This document shows positions 51,486 to 61,235 of a DNA stretch of 64,000 nucleotides, piece after piece. Within the stretch, counting starts at the first letter, position 1, and the number at the start of each line of letters is the position of its first letter. The notes beneath the pieces are model-generated. The model was not told where the DNA came from. It saw nothing but the letters and a program-made list of their open reading frames with translations, and searched no databases. The stretch is from G963674835 sp963674835 (GTDB taxonomy: Bacteria; Planctomycetota; Planctomycetia; Pirellulales; Thermoguttaceae). The stretch is taken from assembly GCA_963674835.2 (NCBI GenBank), contig CAXXKC010000003.1, forward strand, positions 1,798,001 through 1,862,000, written 5' to 3'. A program made the position numbers and the translations under genes.

Positions 51486-52880
51486 TCACGCGGCATGGGA
51501 TCGCGCACGTCTGGGACGGTTGAAGTAAATCATTACAACGCCCGAGAGCAAAATCGCCACTGCCAAGAGGGCCTCCCAACTGCTCTGGTGGATGGCGTAG
51601 CTGAGGCTGGAATAGACCATGAAGGCGGATGAAAGACAGAAGAGAATGGGAGTGACCGGGTAGAATGTCGTACGGAAGGGGCGCGGCGTGGCAGGCTCGC
51701 GATAGCGAAGCACGAACACCGACAGGCCGACGAGGACCAGGAAGAACCAGAAGGCCGGTGTGGTGAAGATAATCATGCGTTCGAAACCGCGGGTGGTCGA
51801 TCCGAACCAGACGACGAGTGCCACCGTGATGAGTAACTGGATAGTGAGCGAGGCGACCGGCGTGCCCAAGCGGGCGTTCCAGCGGCCGAGCCAAGCGTAC
51901 AGGCGGTGGTCCCTGCCCATGGCATAGTAGATGCGTGCACCGGTGAAGATCTGCCCATTGATCACACCCAGGCACGAGAGGCAGATGAGCAGACTGATCG
52001 CCCGGGCGGCCCAATCGCCAATACCCAGCCGGAGCACGTCGGCAGCCAGCGCGGGGCTCCGCATGGCCTCGAAGCCGAGGGCGTGCAGGAAAGCGCCCGT
52101 GACCAGCAGGTAGATTGCGGCGACCGCGACCGTTCCCAAGAGAAGGGCGCGAAGGATGTTCTTGTTCGGATCACGGACCTCTGCGCTGACGAAGGCCATT
52201 TCGTTCCAGCCGCCATAGGTCCACAGGACGAAAACCATCGCCATGCCGAACGCCTGCAAGTCGAAAGGCTGAGGGGCCGTCGCGGGTTGCGCGAGCGACT
52301 TCGCGGGTGTGGCATACAGGAAGCCGACGAGAAGGATCGCCAGCAGTCCCAGCACCTTGATGGTCGTCAGAATGTTCTGCGTCCATTTGCCTTCCGGAAC
52401 ACCGAGGATATTGATCAGGGTGAGGACGATAATGGGCACAACGGCGTAGGCGATCAGCACGTAGGTCGCCTGGGGCCCTTGAGCCTGGGGCCAAATCTGA
52501 TTGGCGTATTCGGCGAAGACGAACGCTATGCCGCCGATCGACCCAGGGCGAACGATCCAAAGCTGCGACCAGGCGAACAGGAACCCAACCCAAGAGCCAA
52601 ACGAGCGATTCAGATAGACGTAGTCGCCACCCTCCTCAGGATAGGCGGTCGCCAACTCGGCATAGCAGAGCGCACCGATCAACGAAAGCAGTCCGCCCAG
52701 CAGCCACGCGACCATCAACCAGCCTGCGCCAGGAACCGATCGGGCGATGTCCGGGCTACTCCGATAGATGCCGGCCCCGATGATGATGCCGACGATGATG
52801 CATGTGGAATCGAAAAGGGTGAGTTGCCGCTTGGGAGCCGCGGCGGAAGCCTGGGCATCTTGGGGTTGAGATTGGGGCAT
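51486..52880 (-). CDS. APC superfamily amino acid permease
   Basis: 464 aa with about 12 hydrophobic segments. The N-terminal signature STCIIVGIIIGAGIYRSSPD and the region CYAELATAYPEEGGDYVYLN are those of the APC family, closest in look to the LAT-like exchangers and Ser/Thr transporters. Later blocks are LWTYGGWNEMAFVSAEVRDP and GQIFTGARIYYAMGRD. It sits in the inner membrane and moves amino acids; specificity is not readable. It converges with the MshEN-type gene, 21 nt apart. Confidence 0.92.
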   Translation of the reverse strand: MPQSQPQDAQASAAAPKRQLTLFDSTCIIVGIIIGAGIYRSSPDIARSVPGAGWLMVAWLLGGLLSLIGALCYAELATAYPEEGGDYVYLNRSFGSWVGFLFAWSQLWIVRPGSIGGIAFVFAEYANQIWPQAQGPQATYVLIAYAVVPIIVLTLINILGVPEGKWTQNILTTIKVLGLLAILLVGFLYATPAKSLAQPATAPQPFDLQAFGMAMVFVLWTYGGWNEMAFVSAEVRDPNKNILRALLLGTVAVAAIYLLVTGAFLHALGFEAMRSPALAADVLRLGIGDWAARAISLLICLSCLGVINGQIFTGARIYYAMGRDHRLYAWLGRWNARLGTPVASLTIQLLITVALVVWFGSTTRGFERMIIFTTPAFWFFLVLVGLSVFVLRYREPATPRPFRTTFYPVTPILFCLSSAFMVYSSLSYAIHQSSWEALLAVAILLSGVVMIYFNRPRRARSHAA

Positions 52881-53604
52881 GGGGATCGAGTGGGGTGATA
52901 GTAGGAGCCGCTGTCGGCCGGTTTGCTACATCCGCAAGGGTCGCAGAAGTACGGCTGGAAGCATATAGCCCTTTAGAGTCATGCATCTCCATACTTATCT
53001 ACTACCAGATCCACCGGCCGCTGGTCCGGGCAGCCCCGTCTCGTAGGCAGGGCGTGGTTGCTGACAACGGGGTTTGGACAAAACTGTCATCGCGCGATTG
53101 GACCGAGGGGCCTTTCGAGTTGCGTAGCGACGGCACGAGCGCGGGGCATCGTGCTGCGGCCGTGGTCGCCCGCTGAACTTCGCCTTCAGGCAGCGAACGA
53201 TACCATCTCGTAGGCCACGAGCACCCCACCCGCGAGAAGTGATTCGCGGGCTAGGCGTGGACTTTTTCCAAAATCTCTCCAAGATTCAGTCTGCAGCAAC
53301 GAACAAGGGGAGGGCCTGGCGCGGCTGGCTGGTGAGAATCGGCTGGGCACAATCGCAAGGAACCACCTCGCAGTCCAATCCAGATTCGGTGGGAAGTGCG
53401 CGAGGCCGGGGTGGGCAGCTTGCGGTGGAGCCGTTATTCTGTGCGATCGGCTCGAACGGCGTCTGTCGCGATGGGGCAGGAGAGTTTGCGTCAGTTGCGA
53501 ACAGATCGACTCGTGGTACATTTGGGGTTTGTTGCCCCTGGTCGCCTTCGATGAGAGCGAGGGCATGACAATAGGACTCGGTTTCCAGCAAAGGAGTACG
53601 CACT
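52881..53604. other. Long intergenic region
   Basis: About 720 bases between the permease and a secreted protein. Open frames on both strands are short and unlike any family. The only notable sequence is a 13-base match to the IS630 inverted repeat (52939-52951). AAGGAG 9 nt before the next GTG marks the end of the region. No tRNA or structured RNA was recognised. Confidence 0.45.
52939..52951 (+). repeat. 13-base match to IS630 terminal repeat
   Basis: GGTCGCAGAAGTA is identical to bases 30621-30633 within the left end of the IS630 element 22 kb away. No transposase remnant is next to it. It may be a relic end or chance. Confidence 0.25.
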
Positions 53605-55293
53605 GTGAGAAAAGCTCTGCTTATGGGGATTGTCGCCGGTCTGGTTCTGAGCATGCAGACCTTGTGTCCCGCTCAGAAGGCCGCGACCGAGTCGTCCGCC
53701 GGGCAGATGAAGCCGCTGTTGACAGTGGCCCTGTCCAGTTACGATCGGATCATCAGCGATGTTCGTGCCATCAGTCCCCCCAGCGCCATGACGGTCGAAG
53801 GGTTGCTCAACGCCGTATCGGGAGGGCAGGGACTGGAGGGCTTGGACAAGAAACGCCCGATGGGCTTGCTACTTCGCACCGACGGACAGCAGATACTCCT
53901 CCAGGAGACGTTGGTCTTCGTGCCGGTCAAGGATCTGCCGAAGCTGCTGAAGGCATTGGAGCCTTCGATCGGTGAGACGGAAGAGAAGGATGGCGTCTTC
54001 GAGGTCAACGCGAAGGACCAGACGATTTTCCTCAAGCAGGCCGGCGATTGGACGTACATCAGCATGTCGTCGGATGGCCTGGCCAAGTTGCCAAAGAACC
54101 CATTGGAGGCCCTGGAGGGTCTGGACAAGGATTACGATCTGGGGATCCGGGTGTCGGTCCAGGATATTCCGCAGGCGTACCGCCAGTTGCTGGTTGGCTT
54201 CATTCAGATGGCGGGCCAGCAGAGCCTGCAGCAGAGACCCGACGAGAGCGAAGAAGAGCAGCAACTGCGAGCCAAGGCGTTCGAGCAGTCGATCAAGCAG
54301 ATGACGCAGGTGCTTAACGAGCTGGACAAGCTGGTCCTCGGCATCAAGATCGATGACAAGACGGGCAGCGCCCTGTTGGATTTCGTGACGACGGCCGTGA
54401 AGGGATCGGATCTGGCCAAGCAGTACACTACGGCGGCGGAACCGGTGGAAACCAAGTTCGCTGGCTTTCTCCTTGAGGGCGCGGCGATCAGCGTCAGCGC
54501 GGCACAGAAGATCCCACAAACCAACTTGGAGCAAGTCAAGTCGTCGATGGCCACCGCTCGGGCGGGCGCCTTGAAGGACTTGGAGAACCAAGACCTGAGC
54601 GAAGAGGACTTGGCACTGGCCAAGGAAATCACCAACCAGTTGTTCGAGGTTGTGGAAAACACCCTGAAGGGTGGCCTGCTTGACATGGGTGCTTCGGTAA
54701 AGGTCGGTCCCGAGGCGGCGACGGTGGTCGCGGGGATGCGAGTGCTCGACACCGAGAAGATCGACACGATGCTGAAGAAGCTGGCCGAGAAGGTCGCCAA
54801 GGAAGACGCCAAGGTGGCTGAGGCGATCAAGTTGAACGCCGCCGAGTACGAGGGGGTTCACTTCCACCGCATCTCGGTTCCGACCGAGGCCATTCCGACT
54901 GACGGCGAGGTCGATCTGAGCAAGCTAGTCGGCAAGTCGCTGGATGCGTTCATCGGCATCGGTAAGGAGAGCGTGTATCTCGGCGTGGGACGTGACGCGC
55001 TGGAGACCGTGAAGAAGGCGATCGATAAGTCGAAGGAAGCCCGCAAGATTCCCCCGATGCAGTTGACGATCACCGCCATGCCGTTGATTGAGTTCGTTGG
55101 CTCAGTCGCCAAGGATGACGAAGTCACGAGCGTGATCAACATTCTGACCCAGGTGCTCAAGGGCAACCCGGGCAAGGATCACCTCATCATCACGAGTACG
55201 GTGATTCCTGATGGCGGTAAGATGAGAATCGAAGTACAAGAAGGAATCCTGAAGCTACTCGGTGCATTGCCGATGGTTTTCGCAGGTAGGTAG
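53605..55293 (+). CDS. Exported protein of unknown function
   Basis: 562 aa starting at GTG, with AAGGAG 9 nt upstream. A signal peptide (LLMGIVAGLVLSMQTLCPAQ) is clear. The mature protein is rich in Lys, Glu, Leu and Ala, mixing beta strands and amphipathic helices. Two similar halves are suggested: SYDRIISDVRAISPPSAM to KDQTIFLKQAGDWTYISMSS, and DAFIGIGKESVYLGVGRDAL near the C-terminus. Similar secreted proteins are frequent in planctomycetes, without known function. A strong terminator follows, so it is a single-gene transcript. No enzymatic motif was found. Confidence 0.72.
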   Translation: MRKALLMGIVAGLVLSMQTLCPAQKAATESSAGQMKPLLTVALSSYDRIISDVRAISPPSAMTVEGLLNAVSGGQGLEGLDKKRPMGLLLRTDGQQILLQETLVFVPVKDLPKLLKALEPSIGETEEKDGVFEVNAKDQTIFLKQAGDWTYISMSSDGLAKLPKNPLEALEGLDKDYDLGIRVSVQDIPQAYRQLLVGFIQMAGQQSLQQRPDESEEEQQLRAKAFEQSIKQMTQVLNELDKLVLGIKIDDKTGSALLDFVTTAVKGSDLAKQYTTAAEPVETKFAGFLLEGAAISVSAAQKIPQTNLEQVKSSMATARAGALKDLENQDLSEEDLALAKEITNQLFEVVENTLKGGLLDMGASVKVGPEAATVVAGMRVLDTEKIDTMLKKLAEKVAKEDAKVAEAIKLNAAEYEGVHFHRISVPTEAIPTDGEVDLSKLVGKSLDAFIGIGKESVYLGVGRDALETVKKAIDKSKEARKIPPMQLTITAMPLIEFVGSVAKDDEVTSVINILTQVLKGNPGKDHLIITSTVIPDGGKMRIEVQEGILKLLGALPMVFAGR

Positions 55294-55345
55294 CATCGGA
55301 CGTACGGTCCCGGTTCGGCCGGGCGACAATCCTTAGCCCAATCTT

Positions 55346-55388
55346 GCTGGCGGCATCAGGCACATCGCCCGATGCCGCCAGCTTTTTT
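55346..55388 (+). terminator. Strong rho-independent terminator
   Basis: GCTGGCGGCATC (55346-55357) pairs perfectly with GATGCCGCCAGC (55371-55382), a 12-bp stem with a 13-nt loop, followed directly by TTTTTT (55383-55388). It lies 52 nt after the secreted-protein stop. Confidence 0.92.
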
Positions 55389-55446
55389 GGGTGCATGCCG
55401 TTTCGAGAAGGCAGCGCCGGCAGGCGGCCGCCACACGCGAGACGTA

Positions 55447-57615
55447 CTACACGGTGGCCATGGCGGGAGATTGTTCCGTGCAGTCGCCGGTTCGAGCCGT
55501 GTCGAGGGCGATCTGCATGGTCACGCTCCACTGTCCATCGGCGTCGGCAACGACGAACCAGTGCGGTTGAACGGCGACCGACTGGTGAACCAGCTCGAAG
55601 CCGCCTTCGGACTGACTGACCGTTTCCACCGGGAACGTCCAGAAATGGGTGGGCCGGGAGGTCTTCAGGCCGACGTCGAGTCCGAGCCACTGATCGACGA
55701 GGCCCAGGCCCTGCACGTCGGCTAGATCGAGACGGGTGTTGAGCTGGCCCAGTTGTTGGCCGTCGGCATCGCGGAAGAAGCGATCGTCGGCTCCGCCGGG
55801 CATGCCGGCGAAGTTCAGCTCCACGGCGAAATGGAACGGCCGATCGGCGGGCAGGCCTTCGAGGAGATAGCCGATTTCGAGCATGGAGCTACCGGCGCCA
55901 AGGGTCACGCCCTTGGTGATACGGATGGGCATGCCGAAGGCCACGCCGTCGCGGACCAGCTTAACCTGAATTCGATCGGGATTGCGGCGAAGGATGGCTT
56001 CGTAGGCACCCTGGACGAAATCGCCGTGTTGCGGGGCCTGGCCTGAAGCGACGGCGTCGAAGCTGACATCGTTGTCGTAGAACAGATCGATGAGACTCTT
56101 GCGGAGGTAGCTATCGTATTGGATTCGCTGATCGAGTCCCTCTTGTTTGAAGACGACGCGGTCGTGGATGCTGGCGCAGTTCTCGTTTCCCTGGTGATTG
56201 CCGGCAAGGACCTTTTGGTGGTACGCTTCGGGCCGCCGCATAAGGGTCGCCAGTAGGTTGTGACGGATCGAACGAACGTCCAACTCGTAGAGTTGGCCGC
56301 CGTTGACGGGGTTGATCAGGGCGATGAGCTTGTCGTTGGCGAGCCGGACTTCTTGGCGGGCGTCGAAGTTGAGATCCTCGGCCTTGGCGTCCACCCAGGG
56401 ATCGGTGTTGCCGGTGGCCTGGTCGAGAATGTTTTCGGAATGAATGAGTTTTTGGTAGACGGCGTTGCGGAGATGGGGGAGGTAGATGCCACCGAAGGCT
56501 CCGTGCCAATACGCGCAGTTGCACTGTCCGCGATACAACTCGGCGCGGGCGTCGTCGATCTGTTGGCCGCTGGCGCCGGACTGCACGACTTGCTCGAGGC
56601 GGCGACTGACCTGCATCATGCGGCAGTACATTTCGTCGGATTCGGGGTAGCGGACCTTGAAGTTGCGCCAGATGCCGCCGCGGAGAAACGGCTTCAGGGC
56701 CTGCCAGCGGGGATCGTCGGCGAACTGGTGCGAGATGTGCTCGTACTCGATGTGCTGCTGGACGGGCAGCACCCACTCGGTCATCTCTCGATAGCTGCAA
56801 TCGGGGAGATAGATCTTGCCGAGGGGGGCGACGTGGTCGACCGTTTCGCTGAGCGTGGTTACATGCAGCCAGCTCTGATTCTGCGCGAGCGTATCGAAGA
56901 AGCGCTCCAGCCAGCCGTCGTGATAGCAGTGTTTGTGGGTCTCGGGCCAGGTGCCGAATTTCTCGCCGTCATCGCCGAAAACGACCACGGAGTTGTCGTG
57001 CTGCTCGGCAATGTGGTGGAGATAGTCGATCGTCTGCTGCGGATCGGCGAACGGAATGGTGTAGCGGAGCCGCTCACTGCCGGGAAACACGGAGATGACG
57101 CGTCCGTCGTCCTCCGTCGTGTAGTAGCCGTAGAGGTCCGATTCGGTCAGGCCGGCACACTTGAAGTGGAAGTCGTCGAGGACGGTATACTCGATGCCGG
57201 CGGCGGCGACATCGCGAGTGAAGGACTGTTCCCAGACGCGCTCGGCCATCCACATGCCGCGAACGGTGGCGCCCAGGCGCTTTTCGAGCCAGCGGGAGTA
57301 GCGTTGGATCTGCCCGATGCGATCGCGGGCGGGAAGCATCGCTAGGATTGGCTCGTAGTAGGCACCGCCGATGATCTCGATTCGGCCTTGGGCGACGAGA
57401 TCTGCAAGGTTGTCGACGTAATCGGGATGATGCTCGTCCAGCCATTCCATGAGCGATCCGCTGGTGTGCAGCGCGATGCGAAGCGATTGGAAGCGGCTGA
57501 AGACATCGAGGAACGGGCGGTAGCTTTCCTGGTATGCCTGCTCGAAGACGTGGTCGAAGTTTCCGATCGGTTGATGGTTGTGGAGGACTAAGGCGAGTCG
57601 GATGGATTGGGGCAT
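55447..57615 (-). CDS. GH57 4-alpha-glucanotransferase-like enzyme
   Basis: 722 aa. The GH57 barrel covers about residues 1-300: ALVLHNHQPIGNFDHVFEQA, the catalytic nucleophile E125 in RGMWMAERVWEQ and the acid/base aspartate in VVVFGDDGEKFGTWPETH (D215/D216). The C-terminal part (about 330-700) matches the DUF1925/DUF1926 beta domains of Thermococcus-type 4-alpha-glucanotransferase. It would transfer or split alpha-1,4-glucan chains in the cytoplasm (no signal peptide). It is followed upstream on the same strand by galT, a second GH57 and glgA, a glycogen-related group. Confidence 0.92.
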   Translation of the reverse strand: MPQSIRLALVLHNHQPIGNFDHVFEQAYQESYRPFLDVFSRFQSLRIALHTSGSLMEWLDEHHPDYVDNLADLVAQGRIEIIGGAYYEPILAMLPARDRIGQIQRYSRWLEKRLGATVRGMWMAERVWEQSFTRDVAAAGIEYTVLDDFHFKCAGLTESDLYGYYTTEDDGRVISVFPGSERLRYTIPFADPQQTIDYLHHIAEQHDNSVVVFGDDGEKFGTWPETHKHCYHDGWLERFFDTLAQNQSWLHVTTLSETVDHVAPLGKIYLPDCSYREMTEWVLPVQQHIEYEHISHQFADDPRWQALKPFLRGGIWRNFKVRYPESDEMYCRMMQVSRRLEQVVQSGASGQQIDDARAELYRGQCNCAYWHGAFGGIYLPHLRNAVYQKLIHSENILDQATGNTDPWVDAKAEDLNFDARQEVRLANDKLIALINPVNGGQLYELDVRSIRHNLLATLMRRPEAYHQKVLAGNHQGNENCASIHDRVVFKQEGLDQRIQYDSYLRKSLIDLFYDNDVSFDAVASGQAPQHGDFVQGAYEAILRRNPDRIQVKLVRDGVAFGMPIRITKGVTLGAGSSMLEIGYLLEGLPADRPFHFAVELNFAGMPGGADDRFFRDADGQQLGQLNTRLDLADVQGLGLVDQWLGLDVGLKTSRPTHFWTFPVETVSQSEGGFELVHQSVAVQPHWFVVADADGQWSVTMQIALDTARTGDCTEQSPAMATV

Positions 57616-57750
57616 GGTGGGGCCAGGCGGTGTTACTTGGGGGGAGGGCTGTCTGGTAACGAACTCCGGATCGAGGCGGAATTGCTCGGGAGTTGTTTAT
57701 TTATTCGGCAGCCGCACCCCACTTTATCCAGTTCCCCTGAATGGAATATC

Positions 57751-58767
57751 TTATGATTCGTGGAGATCAACGATCTCGACATCTCGCAAAAAGGCTGCGG
57801 CCTCCTCCGGAGGAGCGGGATTGATGTAAAAACCCGTACCCCACTCAAAGCCGGCCGCCTTCGTCAAACTCGGCATAATCTCTATATGCCAGTGATAATG
57901 GCCTAGTTCCTGGGTGTCAAAGGGAGCCGTGTGAATAATGTAGTTGTAGGCAGGTTGGTCGAGGGCCGCTTCGATCTTGGCGATGACTTGCTTCATGACG
58001 CCGGACAGTTCGTCGACGGCGTTTTTTTGGATGTTCTCGTAGTGACTGGAATGGGTCTTGGGGAGAATCCATGTCTCGAAAGGAAACCGACTGGCAAAGG
58101 GGCAGAAGGCCACGAAACCAGGAACGTCGACGACGACGCGTTTCTCGGTGGCCAGCTCCTGCTGGATCATATCGCAGTAGACACAACGCCCACGATAGTT
58201 GTAGAACTCCAGGGAGCCGGTCATTTCTTCCCAGACGTTGATGGGCACGATGGGTGTGACGATCAATTGGCTGTGGGTGTGTTCGAGCGACGCGCCGGCA
58301 GCCGCGCCGACGTTCTTGAAGATCATCCCGTAGACCAGTCGCGGGTCCTTCTTGAGGTCGACGAGGCGGTCGCGATAGACCCATAGGACCTCGCGGAGTT
58401 CCTCTTCGGACAGTTGTGCGGTGCTGACGAGGTGTTTGGGCGTTTCGATGATGACTTCGTGGGCGCCCACGCCGCGCATCATGTCGTAGATGCCGTCACC
58501 GCGTTTGTTCAGATCGCCCTCGATCTCCAGGGCAGGGAACTTGTTGGGGACGACACGGACGCGCCAACCTTTGCCGTTGGAATGGGTGCCCGGGTTGCGG
58601 TAGGCAAGGATCTCGGCGGGCGTCTTATCCTCGCTTCCCTCGCAGAAGGGGCAGAACCGACCCGTCCGAAGGCGAGGGGAGGACTCGAAGTCGTGCGGCC
58701 GCTTGGCACGACTTTTGGCGACAATTACCCAGCGGCCAACAATGGGGTCTTTTCGCAGATCGGGCAT
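57751..58767 (-). CDS. galT: Galactose-1-phosphate uridylyltransferase
   Basis: 338 aa from the ATG at 58767 (MPDLRKDPIVGRWVIVA). Leloir pathway enzyme that swaps UMP between UDP-glucose and galactose 1-phosphate. The active-site HxHxQ is seen in GASLEHTHSQLIVTPIVP. Zinc-site elements are FCPFCEGSEDKTP and CVYCDMIQQE, and the C-terminal HYHWHIEIMPSLTKAAGF is typical. It starts 15 nt after the second GH57 gene. No galK or galE is adjacent, so it may serve UDP-glucose/glucose-1-phosphate balance beside glycogen metabolism. Confidence 0.93.
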   Translation of the reverse strand: MPDLRKDPIVGRWVIVAKSRAKRPHDFESSPRLRTGRFCPFCEGSEDKTPAEILAYRNPGTHSNGKGWRVRVVPNKFPALEIEGDLNKRGDGIYDMMRGVGAHEVIIETPKHLVSTAQLSEEELREVLWVYRDRLVDLKKDPRLVYGMIFKNVGAAAGASLEHTHSQLIVTPIVPINVWEEMTGSLEFYNYRGRCVYCDMIQQELATEKRVVVDVPGFVAFCPFASRFPFETWILPKTHSSHYENIQKNAVDELSGVMKQVIAKIEAALDQPAYNYIIHTAPFDTQELGHYHWHIEIMPSLTKAAGFEWGTGFYINPAPPEEAAAFLRDVEIVDLHES

Positions 58768-58781
58768 GAGTCCTCGTCTTC

Positions 58782-60977
58782 TTACGCCTGCCACATAATC
58801 AGTTCATAGTCGGGTGACGGCACACTGGTTTCGATGGCCCCTTCGTTGGGAACACGGTCCACCGGCTGTTCGTCCTGGAGAAGCTCAACGCAGAAGTGGA
58901 GCGGGGCATCGGTGGAAACGGTGAGACTGCGGAAGGGGACGGACAGTTCGAAGATGGAATCGGCCGCCGTCAGCGCTCCCGAGTCCGCCACTCGCACGTC
59001 TTCATGATACAGTTCGACGGTTGCATTCTTCCGGGCCGGATGGCGGACGAGCAACGAAAACCCAGCGGGCTCGAAGAAGGTCACGCGGAGGGAGTCGATC
59101 TCGGCAAGGCGATCGGAAAAGGTTCCGCCCTGGGCGTCGAGACGCAGAAAGAGTCGCTGGGGGTCGAAGCCGAAGTAGAGATCGGAAACGAGCCCTTCGC
59201 GGGCCATGCTCATGGTTCCGCGGCTAGCTTGGCAGGCGTAGTGTCCGGCGTTGAGCCACTCGAAGTAGGTGCGGCGGCCATCGACCTTGACGCTCAACAG
59301 ACTAGTGGGGATGGTGTGCGCGTAATGGCGAGTGCCCTCGCGGATGGGCCGCGCCAACTCGCTGGGCGGCTGCTCTTCGAGGATCAGGTAGACGTTCTGC
59401 AGGTGCTTTCGGAAGAGGCGATCGAACAGTTCGTTCTGGGCGCTGTGGTGCGAATCGCCGAACCACCAAAACCAGTCGCTTCCTTCGGCGATATACAGTT
59501 CCTCCCAGGCGCGCCGAAGTTGTTCGGCCGGTCGGGCCTTGCGCTCGGTGAGGTGGAGGAGATGCTTGCGGGTTTGCTCGACGAAGTCCCAGGCCTGGTT
59601 GCACTCGGGGTGGCCGATCCAGATCCCGAAGTTGTGCTGGATCCAACTGCCGGGGAACAAGTGGGCAAGCTTGTCGGTGGCCGGATAGCGAGTGAGGTAG
59701 TCGCAGAATCGCACGGGAGTCGTCTTTGGATGCTGGACGACGCGGCGATAGAGTTTGCGAAGGAAGTCGAGACCAGCGTTGGGGTAGTACTCCCAGCAGT
59801 TTTCGCCATCGAGGATGATACTGACCAAGGAAGGACGGTGTCCGGCATTCGCGCCGGTGGCATTGCCGATGGCTTCGATACGGCCGAAGAAATCGTCTAC
59901 CGCGTGATCGGCTTTGAATCGCTGGTAATGGAAGCCGATCTGGTCGCTCATGGCGTGATCGCGAAAGACGATCTGAAGTTGCTTGCCGCCTTCCTCAACG
60001 CGCCAGGGGCGGTAGAGCATTTCCGGATTGCGGAGGAAACCGTTGCCGTCGCGCGACACCCAACCGTCGGTGGAGCAGGAGAGGATTTCCTCGTCGGTGG
60101 CAATCCACTGGATGCCGGCGTCGGCGATGAGGGGAACGATTCCTTGGCACACGGAGCCTTCGGAAGGCCACATTCCCCGCGGTTTTTGGCCGAAGAGCTT
60201 CTCATGGTAGTCGACGGCGCGACGGATGTGCTCTCGGGCATCTTCGGCGTACGATTCCGAGGCACGGGGTAGGACGACGTCCGGCATGGCTTTGCGCGCC
60301 AGTCGCTTGTCCCAGAGCAGAGGCAGGATCGGGTGGTAATAGGGGGTCGTGGTCAGTTCGATCTGGCCGCGCTCCTGCAACTGCTTGTGTAACGGGACGA
60401 TTTGCCGCAACAGATCGAGTTGGCGGTCGAGAAGCCACTGTTTTTCGTTCTCGGTCCAGGAGCGGCCCTTTTTGCGAAAGGCGGCGAGATCGGGGTCCAC
60501 TTCGAAGGCAATGGGATGGATCCATACGAGGTTGGCCCAGCACTGCAGGTCGAGGATATCTCGTTTGCTGAAGCGTTTTCGTGCGCGTTCCGCGGGATCG
60601 ACCGATAGTCCGCGTTTGAGATATAGCTCGTGGTAGCGCCGATAGGGTCGAATCATCTGGTCGGGATGGGCCATGAAGAAGTTGTCGAGGAGGTAGTGAA
60701 TATCCTCCTCGCTGAGATCCCCGGCCGGCAGTCGAGATACGCGGAGGTGTCGATCCTCGTGCCCACCCTCAATGTAGGCGTACAGCTGGCTCAACAGGCT
60801 GGGTACGAGATTGATGGTGGCATGCATCTGGGGAATCTCGTGGAGCAGCATCGCCATGCCCCAGTAGTCCTTGGTGCCGTGGAGGCGGACCCAGGGCATG
60901 GGATTCTCCCCGGCGATGTCGTCGGGATAGTAGGGCTGATGCTGATGCCAGAGCAGCGCCAAACAGACGTCGTGCAT
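58782..60977 (-). CDS. GH57 alpha-amylase/amylopullulanase-like enzyme
   Basis: 731 aa from the ATG at 60977 with AAGGAAA upstream. GH57 motifs are in order: LLWHQHQPYYPDD, TTTPYYHPILPLL, catalytic E273 in GMWPSEGSVCQ and the aspartate D390 in SIILDGENCWEYYPNAG. The extra C-terminal domain (about residues 480-731) is beta-rich. There is no signal peptide, so it acts on intracellular alpha-glucan. It belongs to the amylopullulanase-like subgroup rather than the glucanotransferase subgroup of its neighbour. It is the upstream gene of the galT pair. Confidence 0.92.
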   Translation of the reverse strand: MHDVCLALLWHQHQPYYPDDIAGENPMPWVRLHGTKDYWGMAMLLHEIPQMHATINLVPSLLSQLYAYIEGGHEDRHLRVSRLPAGDLSEEDIHYLLDNFFMAHPDQMIRPYRRYHELYLKRGLSVDPAERARKRFSKRDILDLQCWANLVWIHPIAFEVDPDLAAFRKKGRSWTENEKQWLLDRQLDLLRQIVPLHKQLQERGQIELTTTPYYHPILPLLWDKRLARKAMPDVVLPRASESYAEDAREHIRRAVDYHEKLFGQKPRGMWPSEGSVCQGIVPLIADAGIQWIATDEEILSCSTDGWVSRDGNGFLRNPEMLYRPWRVEEGGKQLQIVFRDHAMSDQIGFHYQRFKADHAVDDFFGRIEAIGNATGANAGHRPSLVSIILDGENCWEYYPNAGLDFLRKLYRRVVQHPKTTPVRFCDYLTRYPATDKLAHLFPGSWIQHNFGIWIGHPECNQAWDFVEQTRKHLLHLTERKARPAEQLRRAWEELYIAEGSDWFWWFGDSHHSAQNELFDRLFRKHLQNVYLILEEQPPSELARPIREGTRHYAHTIPTSLLSVKVDGRRTYFEWLNAGHYACQASRGTMSMAREGLVSDLYFGFDPQRLFLRLDAQGGTFSDRLAEIDSLRVTFFEPAGFSLLVRHPARKNATVELYHEDVRVADSGALTAADSIFELSVPFRSLTVSTDAPLHFCVELLQDEQPVDRVPNEGAIETSVPSPDYELIMWQA

Positions 60978-61235
60978 TGCTTTCCTTCGCTTCGGTCCTT
61001 CGCCCCTCGGCAATGAGGGGGCTCATTCCATTGTACGCGTCAGGCCAAATGGTCAGTGGTGCACGATCGGGGACAGATGGGTCGGCGGGCGGTCAGTTCG
61101 TTCCTCGACCGAGGACACGTTGGAGGGCAAACCCGTACGGGCATCCTTCCTCTCGGGGCATAGGCGAGCGAGCGGCGTGTGTCGGTCACCCGCGTGATCC
61201 TTGTATCGCGAGCGTGGGAAGTGGCAACCGTGCTG

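Noticed and set aside
58896..60272. 458-codon plus-strand frame opposite the second GH57 gene
   Set aside because: Shadow frame. The catalytic motifs are on the minus strand.
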